Shown: positions 5,025-11,601 of the stretch, one piece after another
Layout of the letters: each line of letters begins with the position of its first letter
How positions within the stretch are numbered: the first letter of the stretch is position 1
NCBI GenBank assembly: GCA_035247945.1
Contig: DATFHX010000005.1
Span: 1 to 12,665, forward strand
From: DATFHX01 sp035247945
Lineage (GTDB): Bacteria; Patescibacteriota; Saccharimonadia; Saccharimonadales; Saccharimonadaceae
Direction: 5' to 3'
Length of the DNA: 12,665 bases
Position numbers and translations under genes: made by a program
The notes under the pieces: generated by a model
Told to the model about the DNA's origin: nothing
Database searches by the model: none
Seen by the model: the letters and a program-made list of their open reading frames with translations, nothing else

Positions 5025-6656
5025 CTAGTACGCTGCCGGCTGACTTACATAGGCAACCGTTGAATAGTCGTTACGAATGCTTGAAACGATCGTGCGTGGT
5101 TCAATCTGTTGTTTTACACCCGGGTTCAAAATTCCATACGGATCAAATACACTTTTGATTTCATCAAAGAGCTTTACGGTATCTTCATGCATGAGTGCAC
5201 GAGCATGTCGCGTCTTTACTCGACCCTCCCCGTCAAGAGCTACGAAGTCTCCACCCAGTTTGCCAACAAGTTGCGCATATTCATCCAGAAGCTTAAACAT
5301 TTTTTGCTTGTCTGCGGGTCGTGCAAGCCGAAGGAGGGGCCGTGTAAATACCGTGCCGTCCGTTTCGCGCGTATAGAGTGGCAATACCACCTCGTATTTA
5401 GCACCGAGCTCACGGATAGCTTTGCTAAATGTCATAAAGTGCTCACTTGGAATGTATACGCCATCAAAGAGAGCTGGGGCTGAAAGTTCTTTCTCCGAAG
5501 GCAAAAGTAGGTAGGAAGCGATATCTCGGACTGCAAGAAGATCTTCGACATCTTCACCCTCTGCAATAACCAATTCAGTATCCTGCTTTGAAAGAATCTT
5601 CTCCGCTTTTTTTATCTTCTGCCGTGTCACACGGTTATTGAATGCATCAAACCCAATGAGAATAACCGCCTTTACTGGGGATGGTGCATTTTTATAAAAG
5701 TCATAGCTCTTTCCCTGCGCTGCGGCGATGGCGAAGAGTGCGCTATCGAAATATTCTAGATAGGTAGGTTCAAGCTGCGATAAGGCATCGACAGCGTCTC
5801 TTGCCGAATCCACACTCTTGAAAGTTGCAATTGCAGCTGATCGATGACTTCCCATAAACTCAGCCTTTAGAATAAGTTCCGATATTATTCCAAGCGTTCC
5901 CTGGCTTCCGACGAAGAGCGGGGTAAGGTCGAAAGATCCATCCTTGCGTTTTACTTTTGCAATTGATGAATACCCTGAATTACTGATCACCTCCCCGCTC
6001 AGTTCACGGTCGATTAAGCCGTGGTTGTCCTCAATAAGACCGTCAATAGATCGGTATATCTCGCCCTCAAATGTCTGTAGACCCTTCTTCTTCTCAAGAT
6101 CACGTTTACTAAGGCGGCCCGTCTGTAATACTTCTCCTGTCGCAAGTACCACCTCCAACTGGTGCGTCCATTCTGCCATGTCCCCAAAACGTCCCGAGAG
6201 AGGGCCTCTCGTATTGTTTGCAACCGCCCCTCCAACAGTACTGTCGTATGACTGCCCCACAAGCGCGGGAATGGCCAACCCTGAAAGCGCGAGGGTATCT
6301 CCCAGAGCGCGGATACTTGCACCTGGCTGCACCCGCACAAGCTTCTGCTTAGTATCGAGTTCATATACACGGTTCATATATGTAGGGAGTACCATTACAG
6401 CACCTTTTCCGATAGCCGCACCCGTCTGGTCACCGCCAAATCCTCGAGGGGTAATAGGAAGCGTATGGCCCTTTTCTGCAAGCTGCCAAGCAAAGCGAAG
6501 GACTTTCCTAATGTCATTTGTAAGTTTCGGGTATATCACAAGCTCAGGTGTCATCGTAAGAACGCTCTCATCAATACTAGCAGCTTTTAGTACCGCAGCA
6601 TTAGTAGATACCCGACCCTTGATATGTTCCTGTAAATAGGAAGCGATCTTGCTCAT
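5025..6656 (-). CDS. FAD-binding oxidoreductase (GlcD / D-lactate dehydrogenase type, VAO/PCMH fold)
   Basis: Flavoprotein of 543 aa that probably oxidises a 2-hydroxy acid or similar alcohol. The PCMH-type FAD domain spans about 36-265: PELVIYPKLTNDIRKVLRFA (37-56), PRGFGGDQTGAAIG (70-83, pyrophosphate contact), STVGGAVANNTRG (139-151) and VGSQGTLGII (249-258). The C-terminal FAD-oxidase domain ends with FDPYGILNPGVKQ (504-516), typical of GlcD and D-lactate dehydrogenases. The GEHG segment that such enzymes usually carry near their C-terminus reads DGEGRVKTRHA here (475-485), so the substrate may differ. No Fe-S or membrane segment is seen. The ATG at 6656 has AAGGA 7 nt upstream. A TTG start at 6707 would lie inside the promoter. 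The gene stands alone between two oppositely oriented tRNA-Leu genes. Family firm, substrate open. Confidence 0.88.
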   Translation of the reverse strand: MSKIASYLQEHIKGRVSTNAAVLKAASIDESVLTMTPELVIYPKLTNDIRKVLRFAWQLAEKGHTLPITPRGFGGDQTGAAIGKGAVMVLPTYMNRVYELDTKQKLVRVQPGASIRALGDTLALSGLAIPALVGQSYDSTVGGAVANNTRGPLSGRFGDMAEWTHQLEVVLATGEVLQTGRLSKRDLEKKKGLQTFEGEIYRSIDGLIEDNHGLIDRELSGEVISNSGYSSIAKVKRKDGSFDLTPLFVGSQGTLGIISELILKAEFMGSHRSAAIATFKSVDSARDAVDALSQLEPTYLEYFDSALFAIAAAQGKSYDFYKNAPSPVKAVILIGFDAFNNRVTRQKIKKAEKILSKQDTELVIAEGEDVEDLLAVRDIASYLLLPSEKELSAPALFDGVYIPSEHFMTFSKAIRELGAKYEVVLPLYTRETDGTVFTRPLLRLARPADKQKMFKLLDEYAQLVGKLGGDFVALDGEGRVKTRHARALMHEDTVKLFDEIKSVFDPYGILNPGVKQQIEPRTIVSSIRNDYSTVAYVSQPAAY

Positions 6657-6695
6657 TTCTAAATCCTTTTTACCCCTTGTCTCACCTTTTACCCT

Positions 6696-6704
6696 ATGAT
6701 AGCA
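6696..6704 (-). promoter_or_regulatory. Extended -10 promoter of the FAD oxidoreductase gene
   Basis: The minus strand reads TGC TATCAT (-10 at 6701-6696, 5 of 6, with TGn). No -35 match is visible. The expected 5' UTR is about 33 nt. Confidence 0.55.
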
Positions 6705-6747
6705 CAAGCATCGTGAAAATATATACCTTTATTATTGACCATACATC

Positions 6748-6756
6748 TGATATAAT
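6748..6756 (+). promoter_or_regulatory. Extended -10 promoter of tRNA-Leu(UAG)
   Basis: TGA TATAAT is a perfect -10 (6751-6756) with the TGn extension. The start is expected near 6763, about 11 nt before the tRNA. A TTGACC at 6735-6740 is only 10 bp away and too close to serve as a -35. Confidence 0.7.
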
Positions 6757-6773
6757 TAGGCACATACCAATGC

Positions 6774-6858
6774 GCGCGAGTGGTGGAATTGGTAGACACG
6801 CATGCCTTAGGAGCATGTGCCTTCGGGCGTGAAGGTTCAAGTCCTTTCTCGCGCACCA
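6774..6858 (+). tRNA. tRNA-Leu (anticodon UAG)
   Basis: 85 nt with encoded CCA. The acceptor GCGCGAG pairs perfectly with CTCGCGC, and the discriminator is A. The anticodon stem is CATGC / GCATG with loop CTTAGGA, giving anticodon UAG for CUA and other CUN codons. It has a class II variable arm (TGCC TTCG GGCG) and T-arm GTTCAAGTC. It is very similar to tRNA-Leu(CAG) at 4896-4982 but in opposite orientation. A terminator follows 2 bp after the CCA. Confidence 0.97.
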
Positions 6859-6860
6859 TA

Positions 6861-6891
6861 GAAAAAGCAGGTCATAGCGACCTGCTTTTTC
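6861..6891 (+). terminator. Intrinsic terminator after tRNA-Leu(UAG)
   Basis: 13-bp stem (GAAAAAGCAGGTC with GACCTGCTTTTTC), a 5-nt loop and T5 in the descending arm. The A-run on the other side makes it potentially bidirectional. Confidence 0.88.
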
Positions 6892-6910
6892 CATGGCGTC
6901 CATCAGAAAT

Positions 6911-6942
6911 GCAAATGGCCGCCTTATCCAGACGGCCTTTGC
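6911..6942 (-). terminator. Hairpin after the GC-rich hydrolase gene, probable terminator
   Basis: GCAAA and GGCCG (6911-6921) pair with CGGCC and TTTGC (6933-6942) apart from one bulged T, a roughly 10-bp stem with an 11-nt loop. It lies 12 bp beyond the hydrolase stop. The T-run on the minus strand is poor, so termination may depend on the next hairpin (6861-6891). Confidence 0.5.
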
Positions 6943-6954
6943 ACCATACATGTT

Positions 6955-7917
6955 TTACGCCTCTTGCTCAGACAGCCGAAAAGCTTCGAGCCATGCGAAG
7001 GCCGCCGCATCTGCGGCAGCATAGGCGGTGTGATTCTCGGGTACTGAGATGTGCCTTGTGGCTTCAGGCAGATGAATCACGTGCAGTGAAGGAAAGAGTT
7101 GCCTCCAACCTGCAACTGCCTCATCGCCCGCGACAACCTCGTCCAGACCACAGCAAATGGCGACCACTGGCATCCTCTCGGCGCCGAACAGCTTTCGGGC
7201 ACGACCGATGGCTGCAATCTTAGCAACCACCAGAGAGGCTCGATTCCGTGCGAGAAACTGGCGGTGTTCCCGGATCTGATTCCGGTCAGCCCCTTCGTCG
7301 AGAAGCCTCTCGGGCAGATATGGAAACGCGAGGTGCATGAACGGTCGAGCGATCCAGTTCAGGAGCGGACCGGGACGGACCATCCACCACAGGTTAGCAC
7401 CAAGCCACATCCAGGCACGTCGCGCTTTCGCCGGGACTACCACACCACCCGGAATGAGAAGGTGCTGAAAACCGAGCGGCGAGTCGTGTATAACGAGCCG
7501 CAGCTTCGTTCTTGCAAACTCGGGGTCGCATCTCATTGCTTTCATCCACACCAGAAGACCGATCAGGCCACCGAGAGAGTATCCCATGATGTAGAATCGC
7601 CGGTGACCCAGTTCGGACTCATGGAAACGAATAGAGCGGTATACCGCATCGACAGCCTTCTTCATACTGAAGAGATCGAGGGGGTACCATACCCTATAGA
7701 CGGTAGCTCGCTCCGCCCACTCTTTCTCCAAACGTTCGAGGTGTGCAGGTCCACAGAATGCGCCGGTGATCGTGAAGATCGCATCTTCCAGCTTCTGTGA
7801 ATCCTGCCTGCTGGTCTGAATCGGATGAATCGAGACCTCGTCGTACCAAGTTGATCGAGTGAGCCTTCCGTACAGCCAAAGCGCAGCAATGACTGTAGAA
7901 GTCGTCACAAGAATCAC
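6955..7917 (-). CDS. Alpha/beta hydrolase with N-terminal hydrophobic anchor, GC-rich and probably acquired
   Basis: A serine-hydrolase-fold protein of 320 aa. It opens with a hydrophobic stretch (MILVTTSTVIAALWLYG) that could be a membrane anchor or uncleaved signal, with the catalytic part outside or at the membrane. The nucleophile elbow is canonical, MGYSLGG, with Ser at about residue 114. The acid is probably the Asp in CCGLDEVVAGDE (about 259 or 265) and the base the His in TRHISVPENH (about 289 or 296). The Trp/Pro/Arg-rich segment at about 155-200 would form the lid. The GTG at 7917 has AGAGG 8 nt upstream; an in-frame GTG at 7926 has no usable site. Sampled lines are about 52-62% GC against about 40% in nearby genes, and Arg/Ala/Trp-rich usage also differs, suggesting horizontal transfer. 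It is not related to the hydrolase at 3965 beyond the fold. Substrate unknown. Confidence 0.85.
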   Translation of the reverse strand: MILVTTSTVIAALWLYGRLTRSTWYDEVSIHPIQTSRQDSQKLEDAIFTITGAFCGPAHLERLEKEWAERATVYRVWYPLDLFSMKKAVDAVYRSIRFHESELGHRRFYIMGYSLGGLIGLLVWMKAMRCDPEFARTKLRLVIHDSPLGFQHLLIPGGVVVPAKARRAWMWLGANLWWMVRPGPLLNWIARPFMHLAFPYLPERLLDEGADRNQIREHRQFLARNRASLVVAKIAAIGRARKLFGAERMPVVAICCGLDEVVAGDEAVAGWRQLFPSLHVIHLPEATRHISVPENHTAYAAADAAAFAWLEAFRLSEQEA

Positions 7918-7959
7918 GTTAATCACCTCTTCGAGGGATAGATTGTAAGGTGCACTATT

Positions 7960-7988
7960 CTTATATCATATATTCATGAATATAGCAA
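7960..7988 (-). promoter_or_regulatory. Promoter of the GC-rich hydrolase gene
   Basis: TTGCTA (7988-7983), a 17-bp spacer and TATAAG (7965-7960, 5 of 6) preceded by TGA, so also an extended -10. The expected start is near 7953, leaving a 5' UTR of about 36 nt that contains the AGAGG ribosome site. Confidence 0.65.
7969..7984. promoter_or_regulatory. 16-bp perfect palindrome in the hydrolase promoter, candidate operator
   Basis: TATATTCATGAATATA is its own reverse complement. It fills most of the spacer and overlaps the last two bases of the -35 box. A dimeric repressor bound here would block RNA polymerase. No regulator gene is adjacent, so the binding protein is unknown. Confidence 0.55.
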
Positions 7989-8089
7989 ATCTACGAGTGG
8001 TCGGTAACCAAACTCCAAACCCATAACCTATCCATTTATTTTATAGGTAGCGACGCAATAATATCACCTTCCACAGATTAAAAGCTAAC

Positions 8090-8114
8090 AAAAAATGTAA
8101 CTGTCGACAGTCAC
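8090..8114 (-). terminator. Second (backup) terminator of the rsmD operon
   Basis: On the minus strand GTGACTG / CAGTTAC forms a 7-bp stem with one G-U pair, loop TCGA, followed by A and T6. On the plus strand the same position is an A-C mismatch, so the minus direction is favoured. The rest of 7990-8160 shows no gene: only short spurious ORFs without ribosome sites. Confidence 0.65.
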
Positions 8115-8158
8115 TTTTTTGTTACCCTAAATTTAAGACCATACTTCCAAAGCATAAT

Positions 8159-8183
8159 AAAAAAATCCGACTTCTGTCGGATT
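8159..8183 (-). terminator. Intrinsic terminator after rsmD
   Basis: Minus strand: AATCCGAC / GTCGGATT, an 8-bp perfect stem with loop AGAA, leading into a run of T residues (8165-8159). It lies about 27 bp beyond the rsmD stop and ends the pgm-recG-PLC-rsmD operon. Confidence 0.88.
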
Positions 8184-8209
8184 AATGATTCATTCAGGCT
8201 GGGTAGATC

Positions 8210-8752
8210 TCACTCTACTCGGCGGTAAAAGGTGAGATATGCATTCCCATAACTACGATTGTCCACCACAACAACTCCCGTTTTGGTCGGTATCTCACCC
8301 CTACCTGGGTGTGATAATACCATAGTTCCTCCAGGCTTTAAAAGCCCCATAATTTCATTTACTGTGGAAAACTGCGTGTCATGATATGGAGGATCGGCAA
8401 AGATAACATCGAACAACGGAGGTGAAGCGCTTTCAATCCAATTGTGTGCAGTTGTACGAATAATGGTTGTGTTTTCTACTGCATTTAGTGCTTCGATATT
8501 GTTACTCAAAATCCTCTGAGCAATCCTATCTCGCTCGACAAAAGTAACATGGCGAGCACCTCGACTGAGCGCCTCTAAACCAACTGCGCCAGTACCCGCG
8601 AAAACGTCAAGAACATCTGCATCTCGGACCAAAGCACCAAGGCTATTGAATAACGCGTTTCGAATACGCTCACTCATAGGGTGAGTGCGACGATTATCTG
8701 GCGCTTCAATCTTGCGCCCGCCATAGATACCACTAATGATCCGTACGTTCAC
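8210..8752 (-). CDS. rsmD: 16S rRNA (guanine966-N2)-methyltransferase RsmD
   Basis: Methylates G966 (E. coli numbering) of 16S rRNA in the assembled small subunit, using S-adenosylmethionine. From the GTG at 8752 the protein has 180 residues, the usual RsmD size. It starts with the family signature VRIISGIYGGRKIEAP, then RTHPMSERIRNALFNSLG (22-39), the SAM-binding loop DVFAGTGAVGLEALSRGA (49-66), and the catalytic DPPY (120-123) that handles the exocyclic amino group. AAGGGGG lies 5 nt before this GTG. An ATG at 8770 would add six residues and itself lies in front of that ribosome site, so it is less likely. The start region overlaps the upstream gene by 20 bp, showing translational coupling. 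Last gene of the operon, followed by two terminators. Confidence 0.94.
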   Translation of the reverse strand: MNVRIISGIYGGRKIEAPDNRRTHPMSERIRNALFNSLGALVRDADVLDVFAGTGAVGLEALSRGARHVTFVERDRIAQRILSNNIEALNAVENTTIIRTTAHNWIESASPPLFDVIFADPPYHDTQFSTVNEIMGLLKPGGTMVLSHPGRGEIPTKTGVVVVDNRSYGNAYLTFYRRVE

Positions 8753-9563
8753 TAAGACCCCCTTGCGCATCCACTAGAGCCGCATACCAAGCAAGTGTCA
8801 CTGCTCGAATAATTTGCGGTACAAGAATACTTCGTGCTTGCTTCGCCATCTGCTGCGTCCAGCCCTTTCGACTAAACTCCTTGTACATATCGAGAGTAGC
8901 TACTGATTGCATAATTTGTCTGTAAATGGCCGTAAATCCCTTTACTCGAATTGCATCGTAATCTGCATCAGTCGGCATAGCATCATCAAACTTAAGCGGT
9001 GCTATTGCGGTAGCGACACCAAGCTCAAACGCGACATGCGTCGTCATAACCCCTTTTGCCCCCCAGAACTCCCAGTTATTCCGGAGCTGCGCTCGACGAC
9101 TCTTACCCGGAAGGAGCACCTTGTCACGTATTGAAGATCGCGTCTCCATACCCTCCCCACGAAGCTCTTCGAGCTTCTCTTCGAATGGATAATGATGAGC
9201 TGGCGTAAGACCATCGACAATAGCATGAGCAAGCCAGGCCGCCTCAAATGAGGCTCGTTCTATATTCTCTTCTCGGAGCGCTCGCGACAGATTAAAGATA
9301 TGATCTTCAATCATCACTATTAAGGCAGTATCGGTTGGGTCAAGTGGATCAATAAAATGCCAGGGCTCGTCACGAGATGGGCTTTTACGCTTAATGCCAT
9401 CCGGACCATTGAGTCCCTCAAAATGGAGGATTTCTCTAATGGATGGAAACCTAAATCCTGTTGGAATTTGACGAGACAAATGTCGACGTGCTATGCGATC
9501 AATCTTCTGATGAACGCCGATAATACGACCCGACTTTGTTCTAATTGTAGTTCCAGAATACAT
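8733..9563 (-). CDS. Zinc-dependent phospholipase C / S1-P1 nuclease fold protein
   Basis: A 276-aa helical protein whose histidine pattern matches the trinuclear-zinc phospholipase C and P1-nuclease fold. His18 lies in the first helix (GVHQKIDRIA). PWHFID supplies His69. LAHAIVDGLTPAHH gives His113-x3-Asp117 and then a His six residues later (123), the same spacing as H118/D122/H128 of Bacillus cereus PLC. THVAFELG gives His176-x3-Glu180, like H142/E146. Secreted members use the mature N-terminal Trp as a zinc ligand, but no signal peptide or such Trp is seen here, so this protein probably acts in the cytoplasm and zinc occupancy may differ. It lies between recG and rsmD, starting 7 bp after the recG stop without a Shine-Dalgarno and overlapping rsmD by 20 bp. 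Family call is made from motifs alone; substrate (phospholipid, phosphodiester or nucleic acid) unknown. Confidence 0.7.
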   Translation of the reverse strand: MYSGTTIRTKSGRIIGVHQKIDRIARRHLSRQIPTGFRFPSIREILHFEGLNGPDGIKRKSPSRDEPWHFIDPLDPTDTALIVMIEDHIFNLSRALREENIERASFEAAWLAHAIVDGLTPAHHYPFEEKLEELRGEGMETRSSIRDKVLLPGKSRRAQLRNNWEFWGAKGVMTTHVAFELGVATAIAPLKFDDAMPTDADYDAIRVKGFTAIYRQIMQSVATLDMYKEFSRKGWTQQMAKQARSILVPQIIRAVTLAWYAALVDAQGGLSERTDH

Positions 9564-9570
9564 ATCGTTT

Positions 9571-11601
9571 TTAATTTAATGTCGTCAGACGCTGGTATTG
9601 TCGTACCTGATCGGCAAGTTGTTTATATTGTAGCAGATCCGCTCCCGATTCCACGAACGCCCTAGCTTGCCGCTGCGCGCGTGCAATAAGTCTTGTATCT
9701 GAGAGAGTCGCAATCTGCAGGTTAAGCGCGCCGTGTTGTGACCTTCCGTAGATCTCTCCTGGGCCTCTAAGTTTTAGGTCAACTTCAGCAAGATAGAACC
9801 CATCATTTGACTTCTCAATCTCCTTGAGGCGCTGACTCGGTTTACTGCTGTCACTCATTACTAAATAGCAGTAACTCTGGTGAGCAGAACGCCCCACGCG
9901 ACCGCGAAGCTGGTGAAGCTGACTTAGACCAAAACGATCCGCATTCTCAATCATCATTACGGTTGCATTAGGAACGTCAACTCCAACCTCAACAACAGTA
10001 GTACTGACGAGAATATCAACTTTTCCCTCTGCAAATTGCGTCATCACCGTATCCTTCTCGTCTGCCTTCATTTTTCCATGAAGCAGTCCTATGCGACGAT
10101 GCTTGAATACAGAGTTTCGAAGTTTTTTGTATTCCGTCTCTACACTTTTGACATCATTATCAGGATTATCATCGATGAGGCTGCATATTACGTATGCCTG
10201 TCGTCCTTTTTCAATCTCCGCATCAATGAGTTCATAAAGCTGGGCGCTACTGTTTGGAGACCAGAGCTTGGTTTGTATAGGCTTCCTTCCTTTAGGCAGT
10301 TCATTAAGAATACTCACCTCCAATTCTCCATAAACAGTCAGGGCAAGACTTCGTGGAATGGGTGTTGCCGTCATAGTAAGAAGATGCGGCATACGCTCAG
10401 ATTTCTTTAAAAGCTCCTGACGCTGTGCTACTCCAAATCGATGCTGCTCATCGATTGCCACAAAGCCCAGGCGATGGAAAGAAACCGCCTGCTGAATAAG
10501 CGCATGGGTTCCAACCACTACATCAACTTGGCCCGCAGCAACCTGCTCGTTAAGCATTTTCCGTGCAGCACCTTTCACGCTCCCTGTCATGAGCGCAACG
10601 GTCACCCCAAAAGGCTGCAACATTTTGGATAGCGTTTCGGCATGCTGGGTTGCTAATATTTCAGTGGGAGCCATGAGTGCAGTCTGGAACCCCGCATGAG
10701 CCGCCTGACGCGCCGCCAGGCCTGCTACAACCGTCTTTCCCGATCCTACATCACCCTGAAGAAGGCGATTCATTGGTACTTGACGTTCAAAGTCTTGAAT
10801 AATATCCCAGGCAGCACGCCGCTGAGCGCTGGTCAAGTCAAAAGGGAGCTGCGTTACGAATTCACTCACCACCTTTTTATCAAATGGGATATGCCAGCCT
10901 TTCAATTTCGCATTAGCCTGCTTGTTATACTGTGCGGCAAGAAGGAGCTGAAAAAGCTCCTCAAAGGCAAGTCGTTCCCTTGCTCGCTCAATATCCGAGG
11001 TGCTTTTAGGAAAATGCATACCGAGTATTGCATCAGATCTATCTAGTAACTTCTCACCTTTCACCACCTCGGATGGAAGCGTTTCAGGTAGCATTGTCAT
11101 TAATGGACGAAGCTCGGCTAATATCTTGCGAACAAGCTGACTCTTCAGGCCATGAATGGATCTATATACAGGTAGCAGACGATCTGTCTGGATAGGCATA
11201 TCACTTATTTTTTCGACACTTGGATTGCTCAATTGATACTTATTGTAGTTAAACTCGAACTGTCCTGAAAAGAAGAACTCCTCACCCGACTTGAGCTGCG
11301 TCTCTCGGTAGGGCTGATTAAACCATATCGCCTGAAGTCTTCCCGAATCATCAACAAGTGTCGCTGTCGTTAATCGAAGCCCTCGACGTACAGGTCGGGT
11401 CGAAACCTTCTCGCACCTTGCACGAATTGTCATTTTCCCTGGATGGACATGTGCAATCGCAACCACTTCTGAGAAATCTTCATGTGCACGAGGGAGGAAA
11501 TCAATAAGATCTCCAACAGTTCTCAAACCCGCCGCTGAGAACTGTTGGGCCGTCTTCTCTCCAACGCCTTTAATATGCTCTAGGGACGAGAGGAGATTCA
11601 T
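9571..11601 (-). CDS. recG: ATP-dependent DNA helicase RecG
   Basis: Remodels stalled replication forks and Holliday junctions using ATP. The 676-aa length is normal. The N-terminus carries a helix-hairpin-helix-like segment (EHIKGVGEKTAQQFSAAGL, 8-26) and the wedge/OB domain (about 45-135). The helicase core has Walker A GDVGSGKT (283-290), DEQH (384-387), motif III TATPIPR (411-417), TTVVEVGVDVPNA (534-546) and motif VI QLHQLRGRVGR (561-571). The RecG-specific TRG region, LKEIEKSNDGFYLAEVDLKL to RSQHG (about 592-624), is complete. The ATG directly abuts the phosphohexomutase TAA (no spacer). The nearest AAGGA is about 15 nt upstream and inside a 6-bp hairpin (11607-11622), so translation is probably coupled to ribosomes finishing the upstream gene. 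Second of four genes in the operon. Confidence 0.97.
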   Translation of the reverse strand: MNLLSSLEHIKGVGEKTAQQFSAAGLRTVGDLIDFLPRAHEDFSEVVAIAHVHPGKMTIRARCEKVSTRPVRRGLRLTTATLVDDSGRLQAIWFNQPYRETQLKSGEEFFFSGQFEFNYNKYQLSNPSVEKISDMPIQTDRLLPVYRSIHGLKSQLVRKILAELRPLMTMLPETLPSEVVKGEKLLDRSDAILGMHFPKSTSDIERARERLAFEELFQLLLAAQYNKQANAKLKGWHIPFDKKVVSEFVTQLPFDLTSAQRRAAWDIIQDFERQVPMNRLLQGDVGSGKTVVAGLAARQAAHAGFQTALMAPTEILATQHAETLSKMLQPFGVTVALMTGSVKGAARKMLNEQVAAGQVDVVVGTHALIQQAVSFHRLGFVAIDEQHRFGVAQRQELLKKSERMPHLLTMTATPIPRSLALTVYGELEVSILNELPKGRKPIQTKLWSPNSSAQLYELIDAEIEKGRQAYVICSLIDDNPDNDVKSVETEYKKLRNSVFKHRRIGLLHGKMKADEKDTVMTQFAEGKVDILVSTTVVEVGVDVPNATVMMIENADRFGLSQLHQLRGRVGRSAHQSYCYLVMSDSSKPSQRLKEIEKSNDGFYLAEVDLKLRGPGEIYGRSQHGALNLQIATLSDTRLIARAQRQARAFVESGADLLQYKQLADQVRQYQRLTTLN

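Noticed and set aside
5944..6639. Open frame of 231 codons on plus antisense to the FAD oxidoreductase
   Set aside because: The minus-strand gene has full family motifs; this frame has no recognisable domain and no ribosome site.
6694..6951. Open frame of 85 codons on minus antisense to tRNA-Leu(UAG)
   Set aside because: It reads through the tRNA and its terminator and contains the classic spurious tRNA-antisense motif; no ribosome site.
6780..7223. Open frame of 147 codons on plus starting inside tRNA-Leu(UAG)
   Set aside because: Its first residues are the well-known false translation of a tRNA gene, it crosses a strong terminator, and the rest is antisense to the hydrolase.
7099..7800. 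Open frame of 233 codons on plus antisense to the GC-rich hydrolase
   Set aside because: Long antisense frames are expected in GC-rich genes, and the hydrolase on the other strand has clear motifs, promoter and ribosome site.
6858..8000. Attachment-site duplication of the tRNA-Leu 3' end flanking the acquired hydrolase
   Set aside because: No second copy of the tRNA 3' end was found between 7918 and 8200, and there is no integrase gene in the window.
7991..8035. Fourteen-codon minus-strand ORF with a Trp-Val-Trp stretch upstream of the GC-rich hydrolase
   Set aside because: Considered as a leader peptide, but it lies upstream of the hydrolase promoter, lacks a ribosome site and is not followed by a terminator.
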